Below, one piece after another: positions 20,896 through 33,112 of a stretch of DNA of 64,000 bases. The notes beneath the pieces are model-generated. The model did not search any database and was not told the origin of the DNA. It saw nothing but the letters and a program-made list of their open reading frames with translations. The number at the start of each line of letters is the position of its first letter. The first letter of the stretch is position 1. Made by a program: the position numbers and the translations under genes. The DNA lies in assembly GCA_036873135.1 (NCBI GenBank), contig JAPTYO010000009.1:36906756-36970755 (forward strand), read 5' to 3'. Source of the DNA: Clarkia xantiana subsp. parviflora (Eukaryota > Streptophyta > Magnoliopsida > Myrtales > Onagraceae).

Positions 20896-21560
20896 TATCT
20901 TGATGGTATGAATTATGATGAATAAAAGGAGTATGTGTTGAACTCTCTGCTACGATTCTGAAAAGCGGAGATGACAACTTCAGATGAATATAGTATTTGA
21001 CAATGAGAGATGAATCTGATAATTTGTTTCCCCAAGAATGGTAGTAGGTTCTTTGATGATCTGAACGCGTATGTGGTGATACATTCAACCTTGTACATAG
21101 GGGTTGAAGAAGACTTCAATTGCAACCAGACAATGTTACAGCTTGGTATCACTTTGCACCCGCCTCGGTTGAAGCAAGGATGCTAAAGCAAGAAATGTTT
21201 TAATTGAATGTGATGGTCTTCTCTCTTTCCATGGATGCTTGTGTAAAAGCCGCTCGAGACCTTCGCAATGAAAGGTCAACAAGGAAAAGATGTATATGGT
21301 TGTCTGACGTTGACAAGACTCACTTACCATGAGTCTAGTCAATAACAGTAACCACGGCAGTGAAGGGACAACCTTCTCTGCTCATCATAGTAGGTCGAAA
21401 GAAGCCAACCATGACCCGCATATCATGAAGAGAACTGGAGCAAATAGGTCCTATACGATAATCTGGTGGGTTAAACCCCGTTGATAAAGTGCGTCTCAAG
21501 TACGCCTCGTATGTCATGAGCAAAAAGTTGCAAATTTTTTTATACGGACACAAATCATTT
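20896..21560 (+). pseudogene. Copia-A gag remains
   Basis: Copia-A gag begins at ATG 2173 and is cut by Gypsy-1 after about eight codons. It resumes with codons for Y-L-D-G-M-N-Y-D-E, which match the N-terminus of Copia-C gag (K-L-D-N-V-N-Y-D-D-W). Many stops and shifts follow, and I cannot trace the protein far; the end given is a guess. The N-terminal L-x-G-x-N-Y pattern is typical of copia gag. Confidence 0.5.
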
Positions 21561-22689
21561 GATGTGATTCACTCGTGAACTTACTCAGATGTGATGTTCA
21601 ACATGACTCAAAGTTCTCGAATATTTATGCGACAAGTGTGGATCAAATACTCGACCTTTAGATCAAGAACCATACCATTGTCATTTATCGTTCGTTGTTC
21701 CTTTGAGTTAATAAAATTTTGATTATTTCAAGATTCAGAGTTATTGAATAAAGTAATTGTTGCTCAATTTGAAGCACGATTTTCTTATCAATTTAACGGT
21801 CCCATCAAAGTGAACGATCCGAAAAGAAAATACAAACCTACGAGTTAGAACCAAAATTTCGGCCAGGTAAAAGTGGTCGAATTAAACGAAACGATTCACA
21901 TACTCCGTCATCTCAGTCGGGATAATTGAATTGAATAAACCCGTCGATTGTGTGGCCAGATCGAACAATTTAGCATTCTTATTTGTTAGTACTCTTTGGC
22001 CAAAAAAAAAATTGTTAGTACTCCATTATATGATAAATTATGTAATGATGAACATGTGTGAAACCAGTTGGATTGAATTAAATTGTATTTTGGAAACGAA
22101 ACGATGTATACCATGGGTTAAACCTGGAATAGGCGCCACGGACGCGTGTACATCGAAAGACGGAACGCATCGTTTTCAGAGTACGGATTTAATGATGAAG
22201 TGTTTTAATGAATGAATGTCAAAATTTTCATTTGCCACCCTTTGGGAGTAATTCATTCAATACTTACACAATGAAAAGAGGTATGGTTCACAAGCTACCA
22301 TGAACTCGTAAAGTATTAACTGACCCATAAGGCGAAAGTCCTATGCACAGTTCAGAGATGGATAAGTCTTTGAAATGAATTAGCCAATGAAAAGGATGAT
22401 GTCGGTAAAATGACTCTCCCACTAAATGCCTTGAAATAGAAGTTTGGCAAGACATTCATATCAATAACATACTTCAACTGGCATGGTTTGAAAACATAAT
22501 GTTAGAGTTCAACAACCGACGTTACCTATGGGATGAAAATCAGTTGACTCACATCAATGTAGAACTATGTTCCAATTAAATCGGTCAAAAACGACGCCAC
22601 AAAAGCTAAAAGGGAATGATAAGGAGTTAAATCTTATCATCATGCAACATTAAAGTTACGCATTAAACAAGTATTTGAACCGAGATTAT
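21561..22689 (+). other. Degraded Copia-A interior
   Basis: No coding region is supported. From about 22400 it matches the minus-strand Copia-C stretch 35961-36750 (shared GACTCTCCCAC and TTTCCAACGCTT blocks). That stretch is also noncoding and lies where integrase would be. The part 21561-22400 is unassigned. Confidence 0.5.
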
Positions 22690-24316
22690 GATAACTACTC
22701 TTAGAAGATACATGTTTAAATTAGCTTGTGATAATGGTGCCGTTGTCGAACATGAGACATTACATTCCTTGAGGACGAATTTCCAACGCTTGGTGAAATG
22801 AAAACAGACGAAGTCTTGATCAAATTGGAGCAGGATCTCGGAGGTAGAATCCCGAGAACGAGAGGTCGTCCAAGAAAAGTTGTAGGTCAAGGTTCTAGCA
22901 CTGCCCTTGTTCCCAATGGGAGTGATGCTCCGATAGAAAGCATTATTCCGAGTGGGAGCAACGTTCAGACTCTAGATGGGATAAACGAGCCTAGACGAAG
23001 TCAAAGGCATCGAACTTCTCCCAAGAAGTATCTCATCGAGAAGGGTGAGATATTCACCCTGACTTCTGTGAAAAAACGATAACGGTTCAACAAGCGTTGA
23101 AAGGACCTCATGCGAAGGAATGGAGGAAGAGATCTCCTCAATGAAAGCCAATTCGGTATGGTCTTTAGTCTATTTACCTGCTAACCGCAGGGCTAAGTGG
23201 GTCCTGAAACTGAAACTCACTGCTGATGGAAATGTCAAGCGATACAAAGCTCGACTAGTTGCAAAAGGATACACCCAGCTTCAAGGAGTGGACTTTGATG
23301 AGACATACTCAACGGCTGTGCGGTACACGACAGTCAGGGCAATCTTACCCCTGGTCGCATGCCTCGATCTAGAGCTGCACCAATTGGATGTTAAGACCGT
23401 ATTCCTCCACGGAAACCTGGAGGAAGAGATCTATATGAAGCAACCAGAAGGTTTCATTACTCCTAGTAATGAACGTATAGTTTGTAAACTCCAAAGATCC
23501 ATTTACGGTCCTAAACAATCATCTTGGCAATGGTACCACATATTCCACAAGGAAATCGTCAGGAAACAGATTCGTGAATCTCCACGAGGATCCGTGCATG
23601 TATACAAAGACCTCCGAGTCTAAGTACGTCATCTTAACTTTATACGTGGATGACATACTCATTGTTGCGAACGATGTGAGTTTTATGCATGAATCAAAGT
23701 CCTGGTTGACATCTGTATTTGAGATGAAAGACATGGGAGAGGCTACGTACATCTTGGGCATTTAGATTGCTGTAAAGTGGATCATACGATATATGAAAGG
23801 TACTGCCGACTACGTACTGTGCTATGAGGTTTGGAAGTTAGAATTGACCAGATTCACTGACGCCGACCATGGTGGCGATCCAAACGATCGTAAGTCCACC
23901 ACGGGAAGAATGTTTTCCTTGTTAATGCCGCCATTTCATGGACGAGCAAGAAGCAATCCTGTGTCGCGCAGTCTACGATGGAATCAGAATTCGTTGCTCT
24001 CTCCAAAAATGCACAGGAAGTGGTCTTGCTGAAAAGGCTTCTTACTGCGTTGCTTGATGACATTGTCGGGAGTAAGCATGTGAAGGTGTTCTCTGACACT
24101 CAGGCAGCCATTGCGGCAGTAAAGAATCCAAAGTACCATAGTAGGACTAAACAAATTGATGTGAAATATAATTATTCTAAATTAATGGTAGAAGATAATA
24201 TAATAACTTTAGAATACTCGCCCACTGATGACATGGCAGCGGACCCATTAACTAAACCATTACGCAAAGAGTCATTTGAAAAGCATTTTAAACTGCTTGG
24301 ATTGCATAAGGTTTAA
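22690..24316 (+). pseudogene. pol: Copia-A reverse transcriptase and RNase H
   Basis: The first part keeps the last codons of integrase (N-G-A-V-V-E-H-E) and a linker with R-R-S-Q-R-H-R-T-S. The copia-type RT (RVT_2) begins near 23110: R-Y-K-A-R-L-V-A-K-G-Y-T-Q, L-H-Q-L-D-V-K-T, P-E-G-F-I-T, then Y-V-D-D-I-L near 23640. A deletion after 23763 removes much of the RT-RNase H connection. RNase H resumes with D-A-D-H-G-G-D and ends with [16 protein letters not shown] at 24316. At least four frame changes are present, so it is dead. Copia-C and Copia-B have the same order. Confidence 0.85.
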
Positions 24317-24345
24317 AAGTGGGCGTATATCTATGATAATATTTC

Positions 24346-24950
24346 TAGTGGATATACGCCCAAGCCTTCACCAATTGGGCCCAAGAGGTGGGCCCAAAAA
24401 GTATCCCGAGTGGAAAAACCACCCGGGACCCGAGCAAGGCCCTAGGGGTACTCCATCGGGTACCCCCCTACGTCCGGACAAGTCCCTCTCGTCCGGAGCC
24501 CTACCCCAGACGATATTTCGCCCGGGGCTTACCCTTGAAGGGCTACACACCAACACTTGACTATATTGAACTTACCTACGGTCGAACCAAGGTCAAAGGC
24601 AACTTGTTTACGGTAAAGCCCAACCCATAATTACGAACCCGCCACAGCCGAACCAGAGAACCACTGGAACCGGGGCGGTCCGAGAGAAACTCTATAAATA
24701 GAGAGCCCATCCCCTCATTTGAAGGTATTCACTCTCTCTCTAAGCTCACCCTCTCTCTAGATGCTCTTACTAACTTAAGCTTCGGAGTGGGCTTACCGGG
24801 AACCAACCGATGCCCCTTTTGCAGGGAAGCAAGGAGAAGATCGAGAAGGAGAATCCCACTAAGGAGAAAGATCAGGAAGAAGAAGCCCAACTACGAAGAA
24901 GAATCCCACCAACGGAAGAGAAGCCCACGACGAACAATCGTGGGCAAACA
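24346..24950 (+). repeat. Gypsy-3 5' LTR
   Basis: 605 bp, TAGTGGATATACG to GGGCAAACA. The first bases read TAG where the right copy has TGG, an apparent transition. TATAAATA is at 24693-24700, and the end CTTCGGAGTGGGCTTACC resembles the Gypsy-1 LTR end. Confidence 0.9.
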
Positions 24951-24951
24951 T

Positions 24952-24969
24952 TGGCGACGTCTGCGGATT
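24952..24969 (+). other. Gypsy-3 primer binding site
   Basis: TGGCGACGTCTGCGGATT, next to the LTR. It differs from the Gypsy-2 site at several bases. The primer tRNA was not identified. Confidence 0.65.
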
Positions 24970-25003
24970 CGAGCAAGAAAGCACATAGCTACTACTAGCG
25001 ATC

Positions 25004-26849
25004 ATGGTGTTAACTAGAAGGCAAGTAGGAGAGTCAAGTAGGCAAGTAAGGCTGTTAGGAGGGCCGAGTAGGCAACTACCAACGGGTGGAAACAACCAAC
25101 CGCCACCAGGAGGAAGCAGGGAGCAATAAGTGGAAGGCCAGTAAGCAAATATGGAAGAGCATCGGGAGGAAGGAAGGATCAGGGAACAACTAATCCTAGA
25201 GGAAAAAAATTCCTCAACCAATGCTCACCTGGAACAAAGAGTCAACCAACCACATCCACAACCGCCACAAGAAAGAAATCAAAGAACACACAACATCACA
25301 CCCGAGATGATGGCGGCCATGGAAGAAGTGCTGGATAGAAGAGAGCGCCTAAGGGCAGCTCTAAGGCAAGAACAACCAGGGTACCAAGCATCACCTCCAA
25401 GATCAATAGGGTGAAACCAACCGGCGTACACTCATTCTTACAACCAGCAGTATCAACAAAGGGGGCAGACTCAACCAAGAGGTGCCAACAATCCGGCAAA
25501 TGATGGACATAGATATGCTGGGCTGCAAAATAGCCTAGACCATGATGCACCTCAAAACGGCCAAAGGTATGCAGGACCTCAGAATGACCAAAGGTATGCA
25601 GCACCCCATAATGGCCAAGGACAGGCAAGACCCCAGAACAACCAAGGATATGGAGCACCTTTGAACGGCCAAGGATTTTTCGAACCCCAAAACAACCAAG
25701 GATATGCAAAGCCCCAGAACCATCAAAGGCATGTTGGACCACAAGAAGGACAGAGATACGTCGGACCCTAGGACGCAGTGCAACAAAACTGGCAAACCAT
25801 AGCCCTCACTCGAGAAGAGATAGAGGAACTGATAGCAAGGAAGATCAAGGACTCAAAGGGAAGAGTGATGCACAAGCTGAGAGACAGAGCCTTGCACCCC
25901 TTCACTCAAGAGCTAATCTACACAATGGTACCCTCGAACGTCCAACCACGTCAAATTGCTGACTATGTTAGCAAAGGATATCCAATACAACATATACAGA
26001 AGCATGAGTCGTCACTCCTAGGAAGGACCACCGTGGAGATCACTTCGCGATGTTATTCCCCTCAACCTTGGCAAGAAACGCCGCACACTGGTTCTTCAAT
26101 CTCCCCCAGGGCTCAATCACCTCATGGGCAGACTTAAAGGACAAGTTCATCCAATAGTACCTGGGAGAGAGACAACTGTTAAAGGGTGACTCGGCACAGG
26201 ATGACGTGAAGCAGGGATACGTTGAAGCCTTAGCAAGCTATTAGACAAGGTTCAACCAAAAAAACTAAGACATAGCAACGGAACTGTCAGAGGGGGAGAT
26301 AGTCTGAGCATTTGTCAGGAACCTAGGACGATGGGGGGCACCATTGGCAGACAATGTGGAAGTTATGCCAATCAATAACCTCGAAGAGATGGCCGAGAGA
26401 GTGAAGGCTTACATCGATTTGGAGCGTGCACGCTCAAACCGAAGAAAAGGATACGAAGCTCAGCGAAAAGAGAACAACAAGCAAGCCAAAGGAAAACCCC
26501 AACAGACGGGGATCCCACCACAAGTACCACGAAGGCAACCATGGACGCCGCAGGGAGGAACAAGAGCAAATGAGCGGTCAAGGCCCCAAGGCATACATAG
26601 CATTGTCTTTACCCCCTTACAAGGGAAGCCTCAGACATTCTCCAAGAGATGAAAAGGCTAAACTTGTGGACTCCGCCACCAGAGAAGAGAAAAACAAGGA
26701 TGGGCAACAACATAGAGCAGTGGTGTGAATACCACACAGACAATTGCTTTCACCTGCAGCGTGACATTGAAAGCCTCATCCTAGAAGGAATTCTAAAGAA
26801 TTTTGTTAAAGAAGAAAGGAAAAGGGATAGGAGTCCCCAGCCGAAGTAA
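25004..26849 (+). pseudogene. gag: Gypsy-3 gag, multiply broken
   Basis: ATG 25004 opens a frame traceable to about 26030 through several stops (for example 25769-25771). It includes eight 9-residue repeats of the form P-Q-N-x-Q-x-Y-A-x (25550-25765), rich in Gln, Asn and Tyr. The Retrotrans_gag core (A-A-H-W-F-F-N-L-P then L-K-D-K-F-I-Q) follows at 26050-26300 in another frame with more stops. The tail at 26344-26849 contains a damaged zinc knuckle (C-E-Y-H-T-D-N-C) missing the G-H part. The first stop codons look like CAA or CAG changed to TAA or TAG. Confidence 0.8.
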
Positions 26850-26876
26850 AATGGCAAAGGAAAGGGAAAAGAGAAG

Positions 26877-27848
26877 ATGGATGACCTCCCACCACCCCAG
26901 AACAGAAAGCTAACCGTCAACGTCATTCATGGCGGACTGGTAGCCGGGGGAGAGGTCTCCAACTCTAGGGAAGTTTACATGGCACAAGTCATAGAGATGT
27001 CTCCGTTCGGAAAATTCCAAAGGTCGGTCGAGAACACGAAGATAACATTCTCGGCTGAGGATTTGAAGTATGTGGTATACCCACATGACGACGCATTTGT
27101 GATCACGACGGATATAGCAGGTTGCAACGTGACAAGAATGCTAGTGGATGGGGGTAGCTCCACTGACATCCTTAATTTTGATGTGGTAAGAGCAATAGGA
27201 AAGACAGAGCGAGACCTAAAACCTGTCAACTTCCCCCTTGTTAGCTTCGCAGGAGCAACAACATTCCCCATTGGAATAATCACTCTTCCTGTGACCATAG
27301 GTGAAGGATGAACTCAACTCCAGTTGAAAGTAACATTTGTGGAAGTCGAAGAACTGGGAGCCTATAATGGGATAATTGGTCGCACAACGATTAACCCAAA
27401 TCGTATAGTCCCATCAACCGTCCACTAGAAGATGAATTTCCCGACACCAAATGGCATAGGAGAGATGTTGGGAGACCAAGCAGCATCAAGGAAGTGCTAC
27501 CTGAATGCCAAGAGAAGGAAGGCACAACATGGCCTAATCATAGCCTTCGTGGAGACACCAAGAGGGAATCCAATAGGAAGGAACAGCCAAGGCGATGGGA
27601 GCCATAACCCACCTTCTAAACATGACAAGGCAGGTTTTTACAAAGAGAAAGAGACAGGAGCACCAAGAGCAGGATGCGGAGGATGTGGAAAAGAATACAA
27701 GGGTAGAAAGAAAAGAAGAAGAGAAAGGATGGCAAACCGAGAAAGCTTGGAGAATATCCATAAGGAAGAATATGAGTTGATAAATAGCAATTTCTTAAGG
27801 CTAGCAACATTGGCAGCAGAGCTCAAAATGAGCAATATTAGTTCGTAA
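26877..27848 (+). pseudogene. Gypsy-3 aspartic protease and tail
   Basis: One frame with stops at 27309-27311 and 27427-27429. It has the Tat linker V-N-V-I-H-G-G, the active-site D-G-G-S-S-T-D-I-L, N-G-I-I-G-R-T-T and G-D-Q-A-A-S-R-K-C-Y. A lysine- and arginine-rich tail (to 27848) carries C-G-G-C-G and no RT motif. The normal continuation into RT is missing. Confidence 0.83.
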
Positions 27849-27871
27849 GAGCCTTCTTCAGGAACCTAAGA

Positions 27872-28273
27872 ATGAACGCCAAAGTATATTTCGGAGGAGA
27901 ATGGAGCATCGCTGCTATAACCTCAGTCGAAGAATTCAACCATAAGCTGCGACAGGCCATAGAGATAGAAGAGGAAGAGGAGAGGAGCTACTACAAGCTC
28001 AGCGATGGCAGAACGGTTCATTTCACACCTCTAAGGAGTGAAATTGGAGACCTGTACAGGGCAGTCCTCTTCGACCGGATTCCACCACCCCCCGAGACAA
28101 CAAGAGCCTTCATTGGAAAAGAGCTAGAGGGATGGTGTGAGTACCATAAAGCTTGGGGGCATAGCACCAACAAATGCTTAGCTCTCAGACGTGAGGTCGA
28201 AGAGGAGATACATGCCGGCCGCTTGGTGGAAGAGATCGGATCGGAGGAGCTGGAGTTTGACCCCACTCGATAG
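27872..28273 (+). CDS. Extra zinc-knuckle frame after the Gypsy-3 protease
   Basis: A 133-residue open frame. Its C-terminal half has an intact CHHC knuckle (C-E-Y-H-K-A-W-G-H-S-T-N-K-C) followed by L-A-L-R-R-E-V-E-E-E-I, the same layout as the end of Tat gag. The N-terminal half is acidic (E-I-E-E-E-E-E-R) with R-T-V-H-F-T-P-L. It looks like a second, diverged gag nucleocapsid part placed where RT should begin. It is the only intact knuckle in this element. Whether it is translated, and from which start, is unknown; the frame could be an in-frame part of a longer ancestral protein. Confidence 0.6.
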   Translation: MNAKVYFGGEWSIAAITSVEEFNHKLRQAIEIEEEEERSYYKLSDGRTVHFTPLRSEIGDLYRAVLFDRIPPPPETTRAFIGKELEGWCEYHKAWGHSTNKCLALRREVEEEIHAGRLVEEIGSEELEFDPTR

Positions 28274-28414
28274 TGGAAGATATCTTACCTTTTTTTTAAT
28301 GTTTATATAGTAGAAGTAATTGAAGGAGATCCACGGACTCCACCTAGAATTTACTTTATGTATAAACTAATGATGAAGTTAAACGAATCAAATGCTTTTC
28401 CAGGGTATAACAAG

Positions 28415-29260
28415 TCTTGAAAATGGGAAGATCCAAAAGGACAACCTCGACATATGTTAAAGCGATCAACAACCTTTACATATGATCAAGGGAAGATCCA
28501 TACGGACAACAATTACAACCGAAAGGGGACATAAGACCTCCAAGGCGACCCTTACAAACCGAAAATGGGAAGATCCAACGGACAACCTTTTCATATGTTA
28601 AAGTGATCAACAACCTTTACATATGGACAAGGGAAGATCTATACGGACAACCATTACAACCGAAAAGGGACATAAGACCTCCAAGGCAACCCTTACAACC
28701 GAAAATGGGAAGATCCAAAGGACAACCTTGACATATGTTAAAGCGATCAACAACCTTTACATATGATCAAGGGAAGATCTATACGGACAACCATTACAAC
28801 CAAAAAGGGACATAAGACCTCCATGGAAACCCTTAAGAACCAAAAATGGGAAGATCCAAAGGACAACCTTGTCATATGTTAAAGCGATCAACAACCTTTA
28901 CATATGGACAAGGGAAGATCTATACGGACAACCATTACAACTGGAAAGAGGCATAAGACCTCCAAGGCAACCCTTACAACCGAAAATGGGAAGATCCAAA
29001 GGACAACCTTGACATATGATAAAGCGATCAACAACCTTTACATATGATCAAGGGAAGTTCTATACGGAAAACCATTACAACCGAAAATGGGAAGATCCAA
29101 AGGACAACCTTGACATATGATAAAGCGATCAACGACCTTTACATATGGTCAAGGGAAGATCTATACGGACAACCATTACAACTGAAAGGGACATAAGATC
29201 TACAAGGCCACCCTTACAACCAAAAACGGGAAGATCCATAAGGAAAACCATTCAATGCAA
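28415..29260. repeat. About 140-bp tandem array of Gypsy-3
   Basis: Six to seven units; the T of AAAATGGGAAGATCC falls at 28424, 28566, 28706, 28847, 28987 and 29088, then a variant near 29227. Spacings are about 140 bp, with one short unit of 101 bp. Each unit has sub-repeats of GGGAAGATC and GGACAACC. It lies between the plus-strand genes and the antisense gene. Confidence 0.93.
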
Positions 29261-29454
29261 AAGAAGACATAAACTCCACAAAAAGGAACTCTCCAACAAC
29301 ACAAAATAAAAGGAACGTAAGTCCTAAATACATAGGCCATCCTAGTAGAATATCATACCAATACCAAAATGTACGACAAGACATCCAAATATAACATGGC
29401 AGGAAGTACGAAAACAAGGAAAAGCAATCCACAACATCTATCCGAAAGCTGAAA

Positions 29455-31770
29455 TCATCTCCAAAACAAATAGGAGGAAAACACAAAAGCAATAATAGCA
29501 ATAGAGATAAAGTGCACAAGCTCAACCTTCCTTCGCAAGGGGGGGGGGGGATCCTCCTCTCTAATGGGAACTCGTGAAGGGACGGTGACCTTGGCAACTC
29601 GACCAACCTTTGTCTTAGAAGAACAGTCGTCCACAGCTCGACCAGCTGTAACCTTCGTACGCTCCATTCGCCTAGCAAGACGGGCAATGACATCCACAGC
29701 AATTTGGGCATACTCACCGAGCTGGTCGAAGGGGAAGGAAGGACAGAGAACATGGATCTTCTCAACAATGTTCACACCAAAAGTGTTCATAACACGCTGA
29801 CAGAGCATCTCGGCATTGATGGCAAACTCCTTACAGGCTAGGAAGTCCTGAACAACATCAACCTTGCCTTTCTCAATACCAAGAGCCTCACCCTCCTTGA
29901 AACCAGACAGCCTACCCTCTTCACGGGCATCCCGGAGTGCCTCCCTCATCTTCAACTCCGCAAGCAAAACCTCATCGGCTCGGTCAGCACGAGCGTCGGC
30001 GAGCTCCTATTGAAGAAGAGTCAAACGACTAGCAAGAGTAACCTCCGACGGCCGAAGCTCCTCATTCTCCTCACGGAATCGTTCCTCGGTAACCTTCAGG
30101 GTAGACTCAAGAACCTCCTGTGTAGACTCAACAGTCGAAACCATCTCCCGAAGCATGTCGCCCTCCCGACCAATGTTAACCAGGTGGAACCGAGGTTAAC
30201 AACAGAAGATATGCCCTGAAAAGATAAAAGGATCAGTACGAGAAGAAAACAAAGGAGGGAACACGCAATATAAGTACTCACGGGGGTAAACTGGGACAAA
30301 GCAGCTTTCACGCAATGGTGGATCCCCTCAAGATCTGCAGGAGGAAGTGATCGATCAGCAGGAGGAATGATGGAATTCATCGTAGGAATCGCCACCTCCG
30401 GGATAGAAAGAGAAGTAGATACGTCATAAGGCTGTCGATCAGCGGTCTGAAAAGGTAACCAGGAATCTCCCCTAACATCACCCCGACGGGACGGATAAGG
30501 TCCTCGGGAAAGATCAAGGGCAGCTTCACTCTACCTAAAAAGAAGATATAAGGAGCGATAAAGGTTAGATAAACGTACACATATAGAAGAAAAATATTAG
30601 TACGTACCCCGAGGAAGGCTTCACCGCCCCAGACGACATCGATATAGGAGCAGGAAGATCAGTCACAGGAAAAGGAACAGGAGAAACAATCGAGACCTCC
30701 CTCTCCGAGCGGACCTCTTCCCCAGCATCATCTTCCTCCTGAAATAGGGAAGACCGATATTGAAACCAGCCTACAAGACAAAGCAAAAGTTATAACTATC
30801 AAGAATTCAAAATTGCATACCGGATGGGGAACGGGAGGTGTCGTTTTAATTCCACTGGCGCATAACTCCTCCTCCGAGAAACGAAACACAGACTCAAAGG
30901 ACTCTATCGTATTCCCAATGTATATCAGCTTCAAAGCTTGCCTCTCGGTAATAGAAAGCTCGGAAAACTCAGGACGCTCATCCTTCAGGAGTGGAGAATC
31001 CAGAGAACAAGGAATATCATGGCCCTCAACAAATAAGTAATACTTCTCCCAGTGGCCGCTACCACTCTCAAAGGCAAGGACGAACCGACGCTTGTTGTCC
31101 CACTTAACCTTGCCCAAACCCGAAAATCCCTTTTGATTCAATTGAGGATATAGAATAACAAGGGAATGGAACCTCGACTCACCACCATTCTGGATGCGAT
31201 AAAAGCATCGAAAGAGACGGAGAGAGTAAGCCCATGATTGACGATGGCACAACACCCAAAACCCAACCCAGGCACGAATGGCGGAGGGCGCAAGACTAAG
31301 GGGAGAAATGCGATAATACTTGCAGAGCTCTAGAAGCTCGGCACAGAAAGGGAAGGGCAACCCCGCCTTAATCTGATGAATATACCCAACGGACATCCCA
31401 TCCGGAGCGGGGTAACGGGGCTAATAGAACAACGGTACGGCATGGCAAAAGGAAAAAACCCGCTCCTTGAGCCAAACAACCCCGCCAACTTAGAATTTAC
31501 AAGGAAGTAGTCCCTACCCAACAAATTCGGCGAATAAACTTCAAAGGGAAAAACAGGGTCACGAAGGAAAGCCAACTCATCCTCAAGGATGTGTTGCAGC
31601 TCGACTTTCGTATCCGACTCAGAATCGGACGCCTCCGGGACATAAGTAATGCTCAAATCAGGCCGTGGAAACCGCTTGCCCATAAAATATTTTTCATGCG
31701 GGTACCGGACTATAGGGGCTTTAGAAGCAAGAATAGTACGGACTGCTCTAGAAGAAGAAGGCTTACTCAT
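29455..31770 (-). pseudogene. Gypsy-3 antisense spliced gene
   Basis: Start ATG 31770 (M-S-K-P-S-S-S). Exons 31770-30821, 30770-30608, 30534-30282 and 30215-29455. Introns have GT-AG ends of 50, 73 and 66 nt; the second is phase 1 and keeps frame. Exon 1 holds the F-P-F-C-A-E-L-L-E-L-C domain with Y-S-L-R-L-F-R-C-F-Y. The last exon is a coiled coil (M-V-S-T-V-E-S-T then E-N-E-E-L) and then E-A-L-R-D-A-R-E-E-G-R-L. Frame breaks are near 31420 and in exon 3, and a stop lies near 30008. An acceptor-like CTTGCCAG near 31830 hints at a further upstream exon, now perhaps separated by Copia-C. Confidence 0.72.
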
Positions 31771-32545
31771 TTTCGAAGCTGGAACCGAGCAAAAGTCCTT
31801 AGCACGACGGAGAATCCAAAAACACACACCTGGCAAGAAGAAAGGAAAAAAAACAATCCATCAGGAAAAAGCATCGATCCTTCGTAGAAAAACAACAGTC
31901 CATCATGACACCATGTAAATTCCTCAAGACCAACCTACACAAGGGTACGGCCTAAAGTGCATAAAGATCAAGCGCCTACTACGGGGGAAAAAGACACATG
32001 AATGGACGATACTACTTGACAAAGGGAGGTACGACGATGGACAATGCATGAGAAGCACCTCTAGAAGGGAACAAACACCATCACCCCGACATTGCTTAAG
32101 GAAATGAAAGGAAGGAACTACACCCCAACATAAGAGCATGTATCATCTACTCAAGTAAAGAGGGGACCTAGGCATGGTACCAAGGTACCCAAATACAAAA
32201 CACCTACCAAGTTCCTAAGGGAACAATATCTATACAACACTAACCTCAAAATTCCCAAGCTCAACAACAAAAGCAATCATCCACTTCAAATCAAGAGCAA
32301 ATAATGGAGCAACTCAAATATCTATGGTAAGGCATTAACTTTAATAGTGATCAATGGAGGGTACATAAACAAGGGGGCAAAAAGGGTAAACTGGAAAAAA
32401 TCAAGCCAAAATCAACAAAACCGAGCCGACTCACCCGTTCAAGAGAACACGACCGGAGAGAAATCCCGCCCGGCCACCGGAAGACTCGCCTGAGGCCAAC
32501 CTCGCCGCAACACCGCCGTGCCTTCCCCCGAGCCGCCCGTTGCCC
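31771..32545. other. Upstream region of the Gypsy-3 antisense gene
   Basis: Noncoding as far as I can see. It would hold the promoter or first intron of the antisense gene and ends at the GACGC target of Copia-C (32546-32550). Confidence 0.45.
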
Positions 32546-32550
32546 GACGC

Positions 32551-33112
32551 TGTTGGATTACGGGGACGTAATACTACGGAATGCTAAACGTGTACTAGTA
32601 AGATATCTAATCTACGCAGCGGAATTAGTACACATACCTTTTAGCTTTCCTGCCCAAGAACGATGTGGAGGGAGTTCTGATCCTCCCGGTCGGAACCACG
32701 TGCAACTTCTTCGTTAAAAGAAGTCCCATGCGATGTAGCTCCACAACAAGACATCTGATCGATTCTTCAACGGAGATGGAACCTCGGACTTGATGTGATG
32801 GTGCCGACATATTAGACTAGGGTGAAGAGTTTTCTCAATGGAGATTCTTGTTCTTAATTGTGTGTTTAAACCCTTAGGAGTCACCCCTATATATAGTATT
32901 GGGTGGATTTGCCAAAAGGCAATTCCACCCTATGTGGTACTAGGGTTTCGGCCGAACCATGCAAAAAGGGGGGAGGCCCATTTTGGGCCTCCCTTATCAA
33001 TTACTAATTGGATTTGGCCCAATTAGCCCATATTGACAATTACCTAATTAACTTAGGTAATTCCCTTAATTAACGGGCTCCTATTACGGCGCCACGTCAC
33101 CATATGCTAACA
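32551..33112 (-). repeat. Copia-C 3' LTR
   Basis: 562 bp; the plus strand reads TGTTGGATTACGG to ATATGCTAACA. It is next to GCTCCCACTCGCCGG, which on the minus strand is a purine-rich GGCGAGTGGGAGC, the PPT. This LTR is intact and shows the Gypsy-4 target site GTGGTACTAGGG (about 32935) before insertion. Confidence 0.93.

Noticed and set aside
24349..24950. Gypsy-3 LTR starting at TGGATATACG
   Set aside because: That start leaves no target repeat (TCTAG and GTTTC). Starting three bases earlier gives ATTTC/GTTTC and a purine tract next to the right LTR.
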